From positions 1 through 64,000 of the forward strand of contig JAETQH010000008.1 in NCBI GenBank assembly GCA_021770785.1: a DNA stretch of 64,000 nt. The letters are read 5' to 3'. The position numbers and the translations under genes are program-made. The notes under the pieces are model-generated. The model was not told where the DNA came from and ran no database searches. It saw only the letters and a list, made by a program, of their open reading frames with translations. Shown here one piece after another: positions 33,426-40,749 of this stretch (position 1 is the stretch's first letter; the number at the start of each line of letters is the position of its first letter). Source of the stretch: Lachnospiraceae bacterium (lineage in GTDB: Bacteria; Bacillota; Clostridia; Lachnospirales; Lachnospiraceae).

Positions 33426-34996
33426 CTGATACCTCCGCTAATGCGTCCAAAATCCCTAAATAGACCCTTTCCGCACAAAATACGCATATACTGTTACCTA
33501 TTGCCTTATAACGTGCCGTATCGGCTATTTCCGTGCCGTCTGCCCCGTATCTCGTCCAATCGTCCGGGTATCCTTGCAGGCGTTCACATTCTATCGGAAT
33601 CAATCGGCGTATGATGTAAACAACCTTTTGCACCGCCTTTTTCAGAATGTCTTTAATACTCTTAGTCTTGCTAGGGGTATTCTCCTTTGCCCTGTGGCTC
33701 TCGGCTACTATGGTTTCCGACCCTCCGCCGTAAGACCCCCCCCGCTGCCCTTAATGTGCCGTTAATTTCCGTTTCACGGTATCCGCCGTGCTGATTCTCT
33801 TCAAAGGCTCTTTTATCCGTTACTACTAAAGGCGTATCGCCCCTTATGGTATTATTCTGTCCTGCTGTCAATGTTCCGCTTGTATCGCTTTCCCTGTATC
33901 CGTGGTGCTGATATGCTTCGTAGAAAACGCTATGTACGTCTGCGGTCGTAAGTGTCGGGCAGGGTCCGCCGACTTCTCCAACTCCTAAACCGTTGCTTGC
34001 TTTATTCCGGGTCACTTCATCACGCAAGGGAATAACGCTTTTTTTCTCTATGAATACCGCTCCCCTGCCACCTGTCATAATGGTAGGTGCTTGACCCTCT
34101 TTAAATCCTAATCCTTTACCCTCTCCGCCTTGATTGTATGTAAATCCTGCTGTCGTCCTTTCTTCGTGCATAATACAAGGTATCTGACCGCCCGCACTTC
34201 CCATATTCTGCAAAAGCGTAGGGGATTTATCGGTAAATGTCCTTACCACGCTATCAGCGTGTGCAAAATCAAGACCTAAAACCTCCCCCCCTCGGCTACT
34301 TTCTGCTCTAAGGCTATCCGTAGGTTGTCCGGCAATTTCCGACCTTTCGCCTTTGCTCTTCGGAGAATACCCAAGCAGGCTTTCGGACTTAAATAATATT
34401 TCTCCGGCACGTTGTCCTCCAAAATCTCCGATAAGGTAGATTCTCTTTCTACGTTGGGGTACTCCCCAAAATTGAGCGTCAAGCACTCTCCAAGCGGTGT
34501 CAACTTCTCCCCCTCTAACCATTCCTGCGGTTGCCCACCTGCCACTTGCAGGCATTGGAATATTGGTTTTTGTGACTTTTTCAAGCACGGCTCTAAAATC
34601 TGCTCCGTTGGCTGATGAAAAAGCACCGGGTACATTCTCCCAAATAATGAAAGTTGGATATTTTCCATTTGTCGCTAACCTCATTTCGTCTATAATTCTT
34701 ATTGCTTCCATAAACAACCCGGACCGGTCGTCCTTTAGTCCTTTTCTTTGCCCTGCTATGCTCAAACCTTGGCACGGACTACCAAAAGTGATTATATCTA
34801 CGGGTTGTATCTCGTCGCCTTTTAACTCTGTCACGCTCCCAACGTGCATTACGTCCGGGAAACGGTATCTTGTAATATCAATGCAACTTTGCTCTATCTC
34901 GGCGGCCCAAATTGGCTTTATTCTGCCTGTAAGTGTTGCTGCATAGCAAAAACCGCCGATACCGTCAAATAGGCTACCTAATGTTAATTCCTGCAA
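33397..34996 (-). pseudogene. DNA cytosine-5 methyltransferase, frameshifted at a G8 tract
   Basis: The first frame (33671-34996) has the C5-methyltransferase motifs SLFDGIGGF (motif I, about residue 8), GSPCQGLS with the catalytic Cys (about 75), IWENVPG (VI) and QRRKRIYLIG (VIII). After a run of eight G (C on the plus strand, 33736-33743) this frame goes out of register and stops at 33671. Removing one G joins it to SYGGGSETIVAES and on to ERLQGYPDDW and YKAIGNSICV (motifs IX-X), ending at 33397 for about 532 residues. It may be phase-variable, truly broken, or an indel error. Confidence 0.88.
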
Positions 34997-35216
34997 TATT
35001 ACCGCCCCTTTCCTTTTGCTTCTTTTCCTCTTCTTCCGTTGTTATCAAACAACGGCTATCCGGCACTTTACCGCCAACTTTCCACCCTGCCCCACCGTCT
35101 AATATGGTTTTGTTTTCTCCGCACTCTGTTTTGTCAACTTTTACCGCCGTAACATTTAAAGGACACTCACAACAAAACATAGGCTTTTTATCCGCAATAA
35201 CCTTAATAATCCTCAT
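34974..35216 (-). CDS. Hypothetical protein, 80 aa
   Basis: I chose the ATG at 35214-35216 (MRIIKVIADKKPMFCCECPL). CCECP and a later CGENKT and SRCLITT give four or five Cys residues, perhaps for a metal site. The C-terminus is charged (EEEEKKQKERG). The family is not recognised, though similar small CCECPL proteins occur in Clostridia phages. It overlaps the methyltransferase start by 23 bases. Confidence 0.66.
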   Translation of the reverse strand: MRIIKVIADKKPMFCCECPLNVTAVKVDKTECGENKTILDGGAGWKVGGKVPDSRCLITTEEEEKKQKERGGNIAGINIR

Positions 35217-35506
35217 TCCTGCCAATCCTCCAATTTCTTAACCCTTGCTTGCAAGTTTGCTATGGTTACTTTCATTTCTTCAATCTGATTAGGCAATACG
35301 TCCGTATTCTCAAACATATAGAGTATTTCTACCGCTCGTACAGGGTCAACGCCTTTTTTAAGTCTTGGCTTTTTGGTCTTTGGGTCTATTTCTGTTAGCC
35401 TGCCACTTTTCAACTTTTTCTTTTTAGCAGGAGTGGCAGCAGGCAACGCCTTTTTCATAAGGCTATAATACGGAATCCCTGCCCCGGCTAATCCGTCAAG
35501 TCGCAC
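35213..35506 (-). CDS. Hypothetical basic protein, 97 aa
   Basis: Lys-rich centre (AKKKKLKSGRLTEIDPKTKK) and a C-terminal coiled coil (EEMKVTIANLQARVKKLEDW). No family recognised. It overlaps neighbours on both sides by a few bases within the early operon. Confidence 0.65.
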   Translation of the reverse strand: MRLDGLAGAGIPYYSLMKKALPAATPAKKKKLKSGRLTEIDPKTKKPRLKKGVDPVRAVEILYMFENTDVLPNQIEEMKVTIANLQARVKKLEDWQE

Positions 35507-35867
35507 TCTGCAACCCTCCCTCTGCCGTTTCTGTGTCTATCTCCTGCCCTGCTGCCGTCTGCTTTTCTTTTTCCTCCTGTATCTTCTCCCAAAGGATAGG
35601 CAGCAGGATTTTAGGGGCAATTAGCATATGTGCCGTTGTAGTGGCATTTACGATACGGTCGCACATCTGTATGTAAATTTCTGCTGCCGTAGCGGTGCTG
35701 ACCCATTCCGGCGTTTCTTTCTTTGCCTGCTTATATATAGGCGTTTTCCTGTATTTCTTAGCCAATTCCTCTATGATTTCCTTTGCACGGTCTGTAAAAT
35801 CTACCGTTCCGTCCTCTGCTACCTCTGCAATTCCCAACAACTCTATAATTAAGTCTTTATCACTCAT
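35496..35867 (-). CDS. Hypothetical protein, 123 aa
   Basis: Helical throughout: DKDLIIELLGIAEVAEDGTV, RAKEIIEELAKKYRKTPIYK, and IYIQMCDRIVNATTTAHMLI. The C-terminus is Glu/Thr/Ala-rich. Function unknown. The ATG overlaps the RecU-like gene stop by 8 bases. Confidence 0.68.
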   Translation of the reverse strand: MSDKDLIIELLGIAEVAEDGTVDFTDRAKEIIEELAKKYRKTPIYKQAKKETPEWVSTATAAEIYIQMCDRIVNATTTAHMLIAPKILLPILWEKIQEEKEKQTAAGQEIDTETAEGGLQSAT

Positions 35868-36465
35868 ATGCTACCTCCGCCATATTCTGTAAAAAGTGTA
35901 CCGCACCGTCAAACCTTACTTTGTATTCCTCTATATCCTCTGCCTTTAGGTACTGCCTACCGTACATCTCTTTCATATCACGCCACACATTCCAAGGGAT
36001 AAAGAAAAAATCATCTTGAATACAGATACATACACCACACAACGCCCCTAATCGGTTATGCTTTTCCAATACGTCCATTTGTGTATCTGTAAGCACATTC
36101 CGGGTTATCCTGTCTTTACTTGTCCGCTTCGCTTCAAAGACAATCGACCGACCTCCGTATAAGGTCCCTTGAAAATCGGGTTGTGCATGGGTACTAAAAC
36201 GTCCTGTAAATTCTCCCGTCCTGTGATTCTTGCTTGTCACACGGAACGGCTCGGGTGTTTTGTCTATCACGGCTATACTGTGCTGCTCGTACATCTTGCA
36301 CCCTGCCAATATTTCACGCTCAAAATGCTGTCCTTGGGCGTTATTTCTCCTGTTTTTGTACTGCTGCCTTAACCGTTCTTCGTCTACCGGGTTTTCCCTT
36401 GCCTGCTGCCACGCCTGCAATTCTTTTTCCGTGTCCGAATCGGTCACAATCCCTTGTGTTTTCAT
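35860..36465 (-). CDS. RecU-like Holliday junction resolvase/PD-(D/E)XK nuclease
   Basis: I chose the ATG at 36463-36465, preceded by AGGAGGTACAAGGGT. The core has RNNAQGQHFEREILAG, then the nuclease signature QPDFQG...SIVFEAKRT (Asp, then Glu-x-Lys), and FFIPWNVWRDM, matching the RecU resolvase family. Such enzymes resolve branched DNA before packaging. The N-terminal linker contains the fifth parS-like palindrome, giving VTDSDT. Confidence 0.82.
   Translation of the reverse strand: MKTQGIVTDSDTEKELQAWQQARENPVDEERLRQQYKNRRNNAQGQHFEREILAGCKMYEQHSIAVIDKTPEPFRVTSKNHRTGEFTGRFSTHAQPDFQGTLYGGRSIVFEAKRTSKDRITRNVLTDTQMDVLEKHNRLGALCGVCICIQDDFFFIPWNVWRDMKEMYGRQYLKAEDIEEYKVRFDGAVHFLQNMAEVAYE
36431..36447. 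repeat. parS-like palindrome copy 5
   Basis: GTGTCCGAATCGGTCAC, identical to copies 1 and 2, within codons 7-12 of the RecU-like gene (VTDSDT). Confidence 0.7.
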
Positions 36466-36710
36466 ACCCTTGTACCTCCTGTTAATTCCTGCCAAGGTGT
36501 CAACTGCATTTGCTTCTTTCCGTCTAATTCATAGAGGAAAGTAACCGTACCTCTTTTTACGCTATGTACTGCCAAAATATCTGTAATCGTCATAAGTGCC
36601 GTGCCTGCTTTTCTCGGGTATCCTGTGATAGCCATACCGTCTATTAACGCAACCTCTACCCGGTCGCCCAATTCATAAGGGCAATACGCCATAAATCCCG
36701 CTGCCTGCAT
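36462..36710 (-). CDS. Hypothetical protein, 82 aa
   Basis: I prefer the ATG at 36708-36710 (MQAAGFMAYCPYELGDRVEV), although an ATG at 36738-36740 is also in frame. The protein is beta-rich, ALIDGMAITGYPRKAGTALM, ITDILAVHSVKRGTVTFLYE, with an SH3-like look. Unknown role. Confidence 0.64.
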   Translation of the reverse strand: MQAAGFMAYCPYELGDRVEVALIDGMAITGYPRKAGTALMTITDILAVHSVKRGTVTFLYELDGKKQMQLTPWQELTGGTRV

Positions 36711-36711
36711 A

Positions 36712-37029
36712 TCAACAACCGCTCCTTTCCGTAATCTCATGTATTTTTAGTGTGTAATATTCTTTCCCCGGCTCTGCTCCCCACTCTTCCTTACCTGTTT
36801 TTACATCAAGGCTACATATCGCTACAAACTCGGGCCTACTGCTGCCGTATCCATTCCTAAAACGTATTTCCCTTTTATCGGTCCCTATTGGTATATGCGA
36901 ATTAGGGTACATATCAAATACTTTCTTAAATCGTGTCATATAATAAGGCTTTATTTCTCGGTATTCTTCGCCCTTTTCCCCGGAAAGAATCATATAAAAC
37001 CATTTTCCTTTTGTTGGCAAGGTCAACAT
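36712..37029 (-). CDS. ASCH/PUA-like domain protein, 105 aa
   Basis: The sequence LTLPTKGKWFYMILSGEKGEEYREIKPYY (shown here in the pieces KGKWFYMILSGEKGEEYREI and KPYYMTRF) is typical of phage ASCH proteins, with a FRNGYGSSRPEF motif and an EYYTLKIHEI C-terminal strand. ASCH domains are PUA-like RNA-binding folds; the phage role is unknown. Confidence 0.75.
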   Translation of the reverse strand: MLTLPTKGKWFYMILSGEKGEEYREIKPYYMTRFKKVFDMYPNSHIPIGTDKREIRFRNGYGSSRPEFVAICSLDVKTGKEEWGAEPGKEYYTLKIHEITERSGC

Positions 37030-37535
37030 TGCTTTTCCCTCCCCTCTATCATTTTCTTATAGCAATAGAGGGTTACTTTTACGTCCTCTAAAGAATCGTG
37101 AGCCTTAAACTCATATCCGTAATACTTTGCACACTTGCTAAGGCTCTGCCACCTGTACGAATCGTGGTAACTGTCATATTCTCCGTAAATCCTTGCAAAC
37201 ATAATCATAGGGTCAAGCCATTTCCCAGGGTCTATGTAGATACCGTATGCTTTCAAGAATGAATTTTCAAAGTCCGCATTGTAGGCTATTACATTGTCCG
37301 CCTTATTCAGAATGTCAAGCACCGTAGGCACATACCTTTCAAACGGTAACTCATTCATAACCATTAAAGGCGTGATACCATGTACCCTCTGTGCGTCCTC
37401 CCAACCGTCCTTATTGTTCGGTCTGCAATAAGTGTTAATCAGTACATTGCAATTTTCATCAATAATTGATACCTGTAAAACCTCGTCTATGCCTGCGGTA
37501 AATCCTGTTGTTTCAAAATCAATCGTTACTATCAT
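37023..37535 (-). CDS. DnaQ-like 3'-5' exonuclease (DEDDh)
   Basis: A 170-residue exonuclease domain: motif I TIDFETTG (Asp6, Glu8), motif II VIAYNADFE (about residue 100) and motif III HDSLEDVKVT (His about 148, Asp about 153). It removes 3' nucleotides and may serve phage replication or recombination. It overlaps the Cys-rich gene upstream by 17 bases. Confidence 0.9.
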   Translation of the reverse strand: MIVTIDFETTGFTAGIDEVLQVSIIDENCNVLINTYCRPNNKDGWEDAQRVHGITPLMVMNELPFERYVPTVLDILNKADNVIAYNADFENSFLKAYGIYIDPGKWLDPMIMFARIYGEYDSYHDSYRWQSLSKCAKYYGYEFKAHDSLEDVKVTLYCYKKMIEGREKQC

Positions 37536-38208
37536 CTGATACCTCCGTTTTTTTCATTTTCTGCCTTATAGTGTCCTGCAATTTCTTTTTCTTAACATTT
37601 TCCGGCTTACTATCTTTATAAGCCTGCTGTCTGCTTTTCCATTCTTCTATTGGCTCTCCTGCCATATACTCCAACTGTTGCATTGTGTCCGGGTTAAAAT
37701 TCATTGGTATACGCCCCTCTAACGCTCTTTTTATTAAATTCTTGGTGTTGTCGGAATCAACCTTGTATTTGTCACAAGTGAAGTAACTGTAATCAAAACC
37801 TGTTATCTTTTTGCTATATCCTGCGTGTACCCAAGGCATAGTATTACGCCTGTTTACTGGTCCGTCTGCCAACGTGCAATATATGGCGTTTTCATCTTCT
37901 ACATCATCATGGAAGTGATTAAAATAATGGCACGTTGCACATATCCCAAAACATTCTGTGGGTCTTACACTTCCACAATGTTCTTTGTACGCTTCGTGTT
38001 CTGTTTCCCACTCTCCTTTTTCATTGTTCCAAATCGCACATTTTCCCTCATATTTTCCTATTCTGCAAGGTCTTTCATATTTTCCCCTGCTACCATATTC
38101 AAAATTTTCTTCTGAACTCCTAAATTGACAATACTTACAATCTTTTTCCCAAATATCACTCGGAATGCTGTGTAACTGTCTTTCTTTTAATTCTTCTAAT
38201 ACGCCCAT
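37519..38208 (-). CDS. Cys-rich hypothetical protein, 229 aa
   Basis: Contains CKYCQF, CRIG, CAIW, EHCG, FGICATCHYFNHF and YCTLADGP, so at least one, perhaps two, zinc sites in the first 130 residues. The C-terminal third is basic and helical (KDSKPENVKKKKLQDTIRQK). The family is not recognised. Its ATG follows the Rep stop directly (TAAATG). Confidence 0.7.
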   Translation of the reverse strand: MGVLEELKERQLHSIPSDIWEKDCKYCQFRSSEENFEYGSRGKYERPCRIGKYEGKCAIWNNEKGEWETEHEAYKEHCGSVRPTECFGICATCHYFNHFHDDVEDENAIYCTLADGPVNRRNTMPWVHAGYSKKITGFDYSYFTCDKYKVDSDNTKNLIKRALEGRIPMNFNPDTMQQLEYMAGEPIEEWKSRQQAYKDSKPENVKKKKLQDTIRQKMKKTEVSDDSND

Positions 38209-39054
38209 TTAATCCCTCACTTTCCGCATTTTCAGATACACGCTCCACCCGGTATAATCGTTGTACTGAAAATCTATCTTTGTTGGTTCATACCCTTTAT
38301 ACTGCTTACGCCACACTTCTTTATCTTCCGGGGTCTTTGCCAACTCCCTTAACTTTCTGAAACTGTACTTATGGTCGTTTTTCTTTTCCCTTGGCTTTTT
38401 CAGATTCATAGAAGTAGACCATTTTTTACAACCCTTTTTTCGCTTATTGATATAATTTACTAATCCCTCTATGCCGTTTTCGTTCGGCTGCAACCTGTCA
38501 CAATTCACAAAGCCTAAATAGTCTACGGTTTTCCGATATTCCGGGTCATTCTGTGCCTTTTTCCAATTTATCCTTGTAGCACTCCACATCAACTCTAAAT
38601 CATCACGGCTTAGACCTCCGTTTATGATAATGTGGTGGTGGATTCTGACCGCCCTTGTAGTCTTGTCCTCCGGGTCTGTGTTTTCTCCCTCTTCGGGTGT
38701 ATACTCGGTAACAAGCATATATTTTAAGTCCTGCCCTGTTACCCTCTTCATTCTCCGTTTTACCCTGTCTAAATAGTTGTGTACGTTCCTTTCCGCTTCC
38801 TCTAGTGTTATGGGTAAATGCTCTTCGTTATAGGTTGCTGATATATGTAAATCATCTGCCCCAAAGTTGGTATTGGCTATCTGAACAAACCGCCGTTTAC
38901 TCCGCTTATCATTCAAATTTTTTTGAGCCTGTGAGGACTTCCCTTTTTTCTCCTGCCCCGCTTCCGGCATATTAGTAACAGGTACTATGTCAACCTCTAA
39001 ATATTTCTCTCCGCAATAAATCCTCTTTTCTCTTATGAAATTTTTTCTTGCCAT
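38209..39054 (-). CDS. HUH-type replication-associated protein (rolling-circle Rep-like)
   Basis: I chose the ATG at 39052-39054 with AAGGAGAGATAGT upstream. The product (281 residues) carries RIHHHIIINGG (His139-141), the metal-binding HUH motif, with a preceding KYMLVTEYTP strand and a later GLVNYINKRKKG segment that could hold the nicking Tyr. This matches the REP_ORF2/G2P-type replication proteins of Firmicute phages and plasmids. HUH enzymes nick one strand at the origin and stay bound to the 5' end. The long upstream intergenic region with hairpins may hold the nick site. Confidence 0.82.
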   Translation of the reverse strand: MARKNFIREKRIYCGEKYLEVDIVPVTNMPEAGQEKKGKSSQAQKNLNDKRSKRRFVQIANTNFGADDLHISATYNEEHLPITLEEAERNVHNYLDRVKRRMKRVTGQDLKYMLVTEYTPEEGENTDPEDKTTRAVRIHHHIIINGGLSRDDLELMWSATRINWKKAQNDPEYRKTVDYLGFVNCDRLQPNENGIEGLVNYINKRKKGCKKWSTSMNLKKPREKKNDHKYSFRKLRELAKTPEDKEVWRKQYKGYEPTKIDFQYNDYTGWSVYLKMRKVRD

Positions 39055-39117
39055 ACTATCTCTCCTTATACTATCCAAGCCGTAGACAGAATAAAGGGTA
39101 CATCAACCTAACCATAT

Positions 39118-39140
39118 ACATACATTCCGTAAGTATATAA
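39118..39140. promoter_or_regulatory. Operator-like half site upstream of Rep
   Basis: TTCCGTAAGTATA (39125-39137) repeats the centre and right arm of the O1-O3 operators. The left arm is degenerate (TACATT). It lies about 70 bp upstream of the Rep start. Confidence 0.5.
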
Positions 39141-39182
39141 TTTTATAAATGTCCTAGATGTTAATACCCCATACAAGGTCCG

Positions 39183-39219
39183 AAACGTGCCGATTTTTTC
39201 GCCTTTTGGCACGTTTTTT
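39183..39219 (+). terminator. Plus-strand intrinsic terminator
   Basis: AAACGTGCC and GGCACGTTT form a 9-bp stem, followed on the plus strand by a run of six T. No plus-strand gene precedes it, so it may end an unseen short transcript or insulate the promoter at 39232. Confidence 0.65.
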
Positions 39220-39231
39220 AAGGCTTCGTTA

Positions 39232-39260
39232 TTGACTTTTGGCAAGCCTTATAGTATAAT
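39232..39260 (+). promoter_or_regulatory. Plus-strand sigma-A promoter for a small RNA
   Basis: TTGACT (39232-39237), a 17-bp spacer and TATAAT (39255-39260). It is directed opposite to all prophage genes. Confidence 0.8.
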
Positions 39261-39266
39261 TTGAGT

Positions 39267-39343
39267 AGGTGTAAATTATTGCTATAAGGCAGTAATCGGG
39301 GCGTTTGCGTAAGCCACTACGCAAACGCCTTTTCTTTTTCCTT
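39267..39343 (+). ncRNA. Candidate small antisense RNA next to Rep
   Basis: Starting about 7 bases after the -10 box, the predicted transcript is about 75 nt. It has a 5' hairpin (TTATTGC/GCAGTAA) and a strong 3' terminator: GGCGTTTGCGT and ACGCAAACGCC pair as an 11-bp stem followed by TTTTCTTTTT. The 3' half is antisense to the end of the YopX-like gene (stop at 39317) and the whole is antisense to the operon leader before Rep. Counter-transcribed RNAs near rep genes control copy number in rolling-circle plasmids; that function is inferred here. It could instead be an origin structure. Confidence 0.68.
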
Positions 39344-39934
39344 TTCTCTGTAAATTTTTGTTGCAAAATCCGCCGTAAAATATCCGCCACAACCCTTATG
39401 TTTTGCCATATAACAGCACCCAAGCGTTATATGACCGCATTTTAAACAGGTCATTTTAAGGAACGGTAACGGCGTTTCCATAACGTCTAATGCAGGCAGA
39501 TATGGCACATCTAAGCCGTTTTCAACGTGGTATCTCATACCCTCTATAAACTCGGGGTAGTCTATCAGATTCCCGATTATCCTTATATCCTCCGCCTGTA
39601 ATGCTTCAATATCTAAAATCTCGCCGTTTATAATATCAACTGCCGTTTCCGTATCCTGTACGATAAAATAGCCTATTTCTTCCTCTGTTTCGTAAAGCAA
39701 AATATCATTTTCGTATATGTCACGTTTTCGCTTGTCAACCGCTACCGTCTGCCTGCATAATGTATCAGCACTTACGGCGTACACATTGGCACCCGGATAA
39801 CCGCCCTTGTCTATGTAATGACCCTCGGGGCGTACTTCCCCGCTCGGGTGTTTTGGCGGTGTGGTTATGTATTCGCCATATATCCATATGGGGCAAGGTG
39901 TGTTACTGCTTTTTGCCCTTGCTTTCACTCTCAC
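39317..39934 (-). CDS. YopX-like protein with C-terminal zinc motif, 205 aa
   Basis: YopX features: CPIWIYGEYI, RPEGHYIDKGG, VDKRKRDIYENDILLYETEE. The C-terminal part has CLKCGHITLGCCYMAKHKGC, a zinc-binding pattern. Start is GTG at 39932-39934. YopX proteins are widespread in Firmicute phages; their role is unknown. It overlaps the next upstream YopX-like gene by 32 bases. Confidence 0.78.
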   Translation of the reverse strand: MRVKARAKSSNTPCPIWIYGEYITTPPKHPSGEVRPEGHYIDKGGYPGANVYAVSADTLCRQTVAVDKRKRDIYENDILLYETEEEIGYFIVQDTETAVDIINGEILDIEALQAEDIRIIGNLIDYPEFIEGMRYHVENGLDVPYLPALDVMETPLPFLKMTCLKCGHITLGCCYMAKHKGCGGYFTADFATKIYREKEKEKAFA

Positions 39935-40388
39935 GCACCGCCCTTTCTGCTACCGTGTCTACAATTTCCATAAAGTGACAATCACACGCCCCCAAGGTAT
40001 CATCTACGCACGGCAATAACTGATGTATAATGCCCTCCGAATCAATCCAACGGAAAACAACCACGCCCGACAGCCTAACCTTAACCGTTTTCCCCTTAAA
40101 TCCGGGCAGGGCGTTATATTCCCTGTCTACGGTCGCACGGTCTACTACAAATTCCCTTACTTCTCCGTCTACTTTTAAGGTCGTTATATCGCCTGTGTAA
40201 ATATGTTTTCCGTGCCTGTCCGTATAATCCGTTTCCTCTCCAAGCGTTGCGGGGTTAATCTCGTAAAATTCCCCGTCCGGCGTTCCTATTTCTGCTATCT
40301 CTTCTGTTTCGTATCCGTATGAGGGCATACCATAAACCCATTCATAGGTTAATGTTGTCCTATTAAACGTCAAACCTCTATACTTCAT
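39903..40388 (-). CDS. YopX family protein, 161 aa
   Basis: Begins MKYRGLTFNRTTLTYEWVYG and has DRHGKHIYTGDITTLKVDG, the YopX signature (D.xGxxIYxGDI). It ends with a basic tail. Function unknown. It is the second of two adjacent YopX-like genes. Confidence 0.8.
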   Translation of the reverse strand: MKYRGLTFNRTTLTYEWVYGMPSYGYETEEIAEIGTPDGEFYEINPATLGEETDYTDRHGKHIYTGDITTLKVDGEVREFVVDRATVDREYNALPGFKGKTVKVRLSGVVVFRWIDSEGIIHQLLPCVDDTLGACDCHFMEIVDTVAERAVRESESKGKKQ

Positions 40389-40414
40389 AACTTGATACCT
40401 CGCTTTTTATATTC

Positions 40415-40699
40415 CTAAATCGAATCCGTTATAATTTCTTCAATGTCAAAATCGTAATTTTCCTTATTTTTCCTTGCTTTGTTTATCAATTCTTCTAAGT
40501 ATTCCTCTGCCCTGTCTTTGCTTAAAAATACTGCTATTGGTATATTTCTTCTGTCGTGGTAGTTATCAACTATTGCATACTTTGTGTATAGTGTTATTCT
40601 TTTATATACCGTGCAATTTTCACACGCTTTTTCAGAATCCCAATACTCGCAATATTCATCATTCCAATATTTACATAGTGGTTTTTCTTTTACTGCCAT
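40415..40699 (-). CDS. Hypothetical protein, 94 aa
   Basis: N-terminal CKYWNDEYCEYWDSEKACEN holds several Cys residues in a pattern that could bind metal. Then YAIVDNYHDRRNIPIAVFLS and a helical EEYLEELINKARKNKENYDF. AAAGGAACGGTAACA precedes the ATG. Family unknown. It lies just after the hairpin that follows VR2. Confidence 0.68.
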   Translation of the reverse strand: MAVKEKPLCKYWNDEYCEYWDSEKACENCTVYKRITLYTKYAIVDNYHDRRNIPIAVFLSKDRAEEYLEELINKARKNKENYDFDIEEIITDSI

Positions 40700-40723
40700 T
40701 GTTACCGTTCCTTTCTTTGTATG

Positions 40724-40743
40724 AGGGGTGCTATCGCACCCCT
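40724..40743 (-). repeat. Hairpin downstream of VR2 (GATA tetraloop)
   Basis: AGGGGTGC and GCACCCCT form a perfect 8-bp stem around TATC (GATA on the coding strand), the same loop and neighbouring CGATAGC core as at 3381-3402. It is 6 bp beyond the variable gene stop and 42 bp beyond the VR2 end. Confidence 0.8.
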
Positions 40744-40749
40744 AAACAG

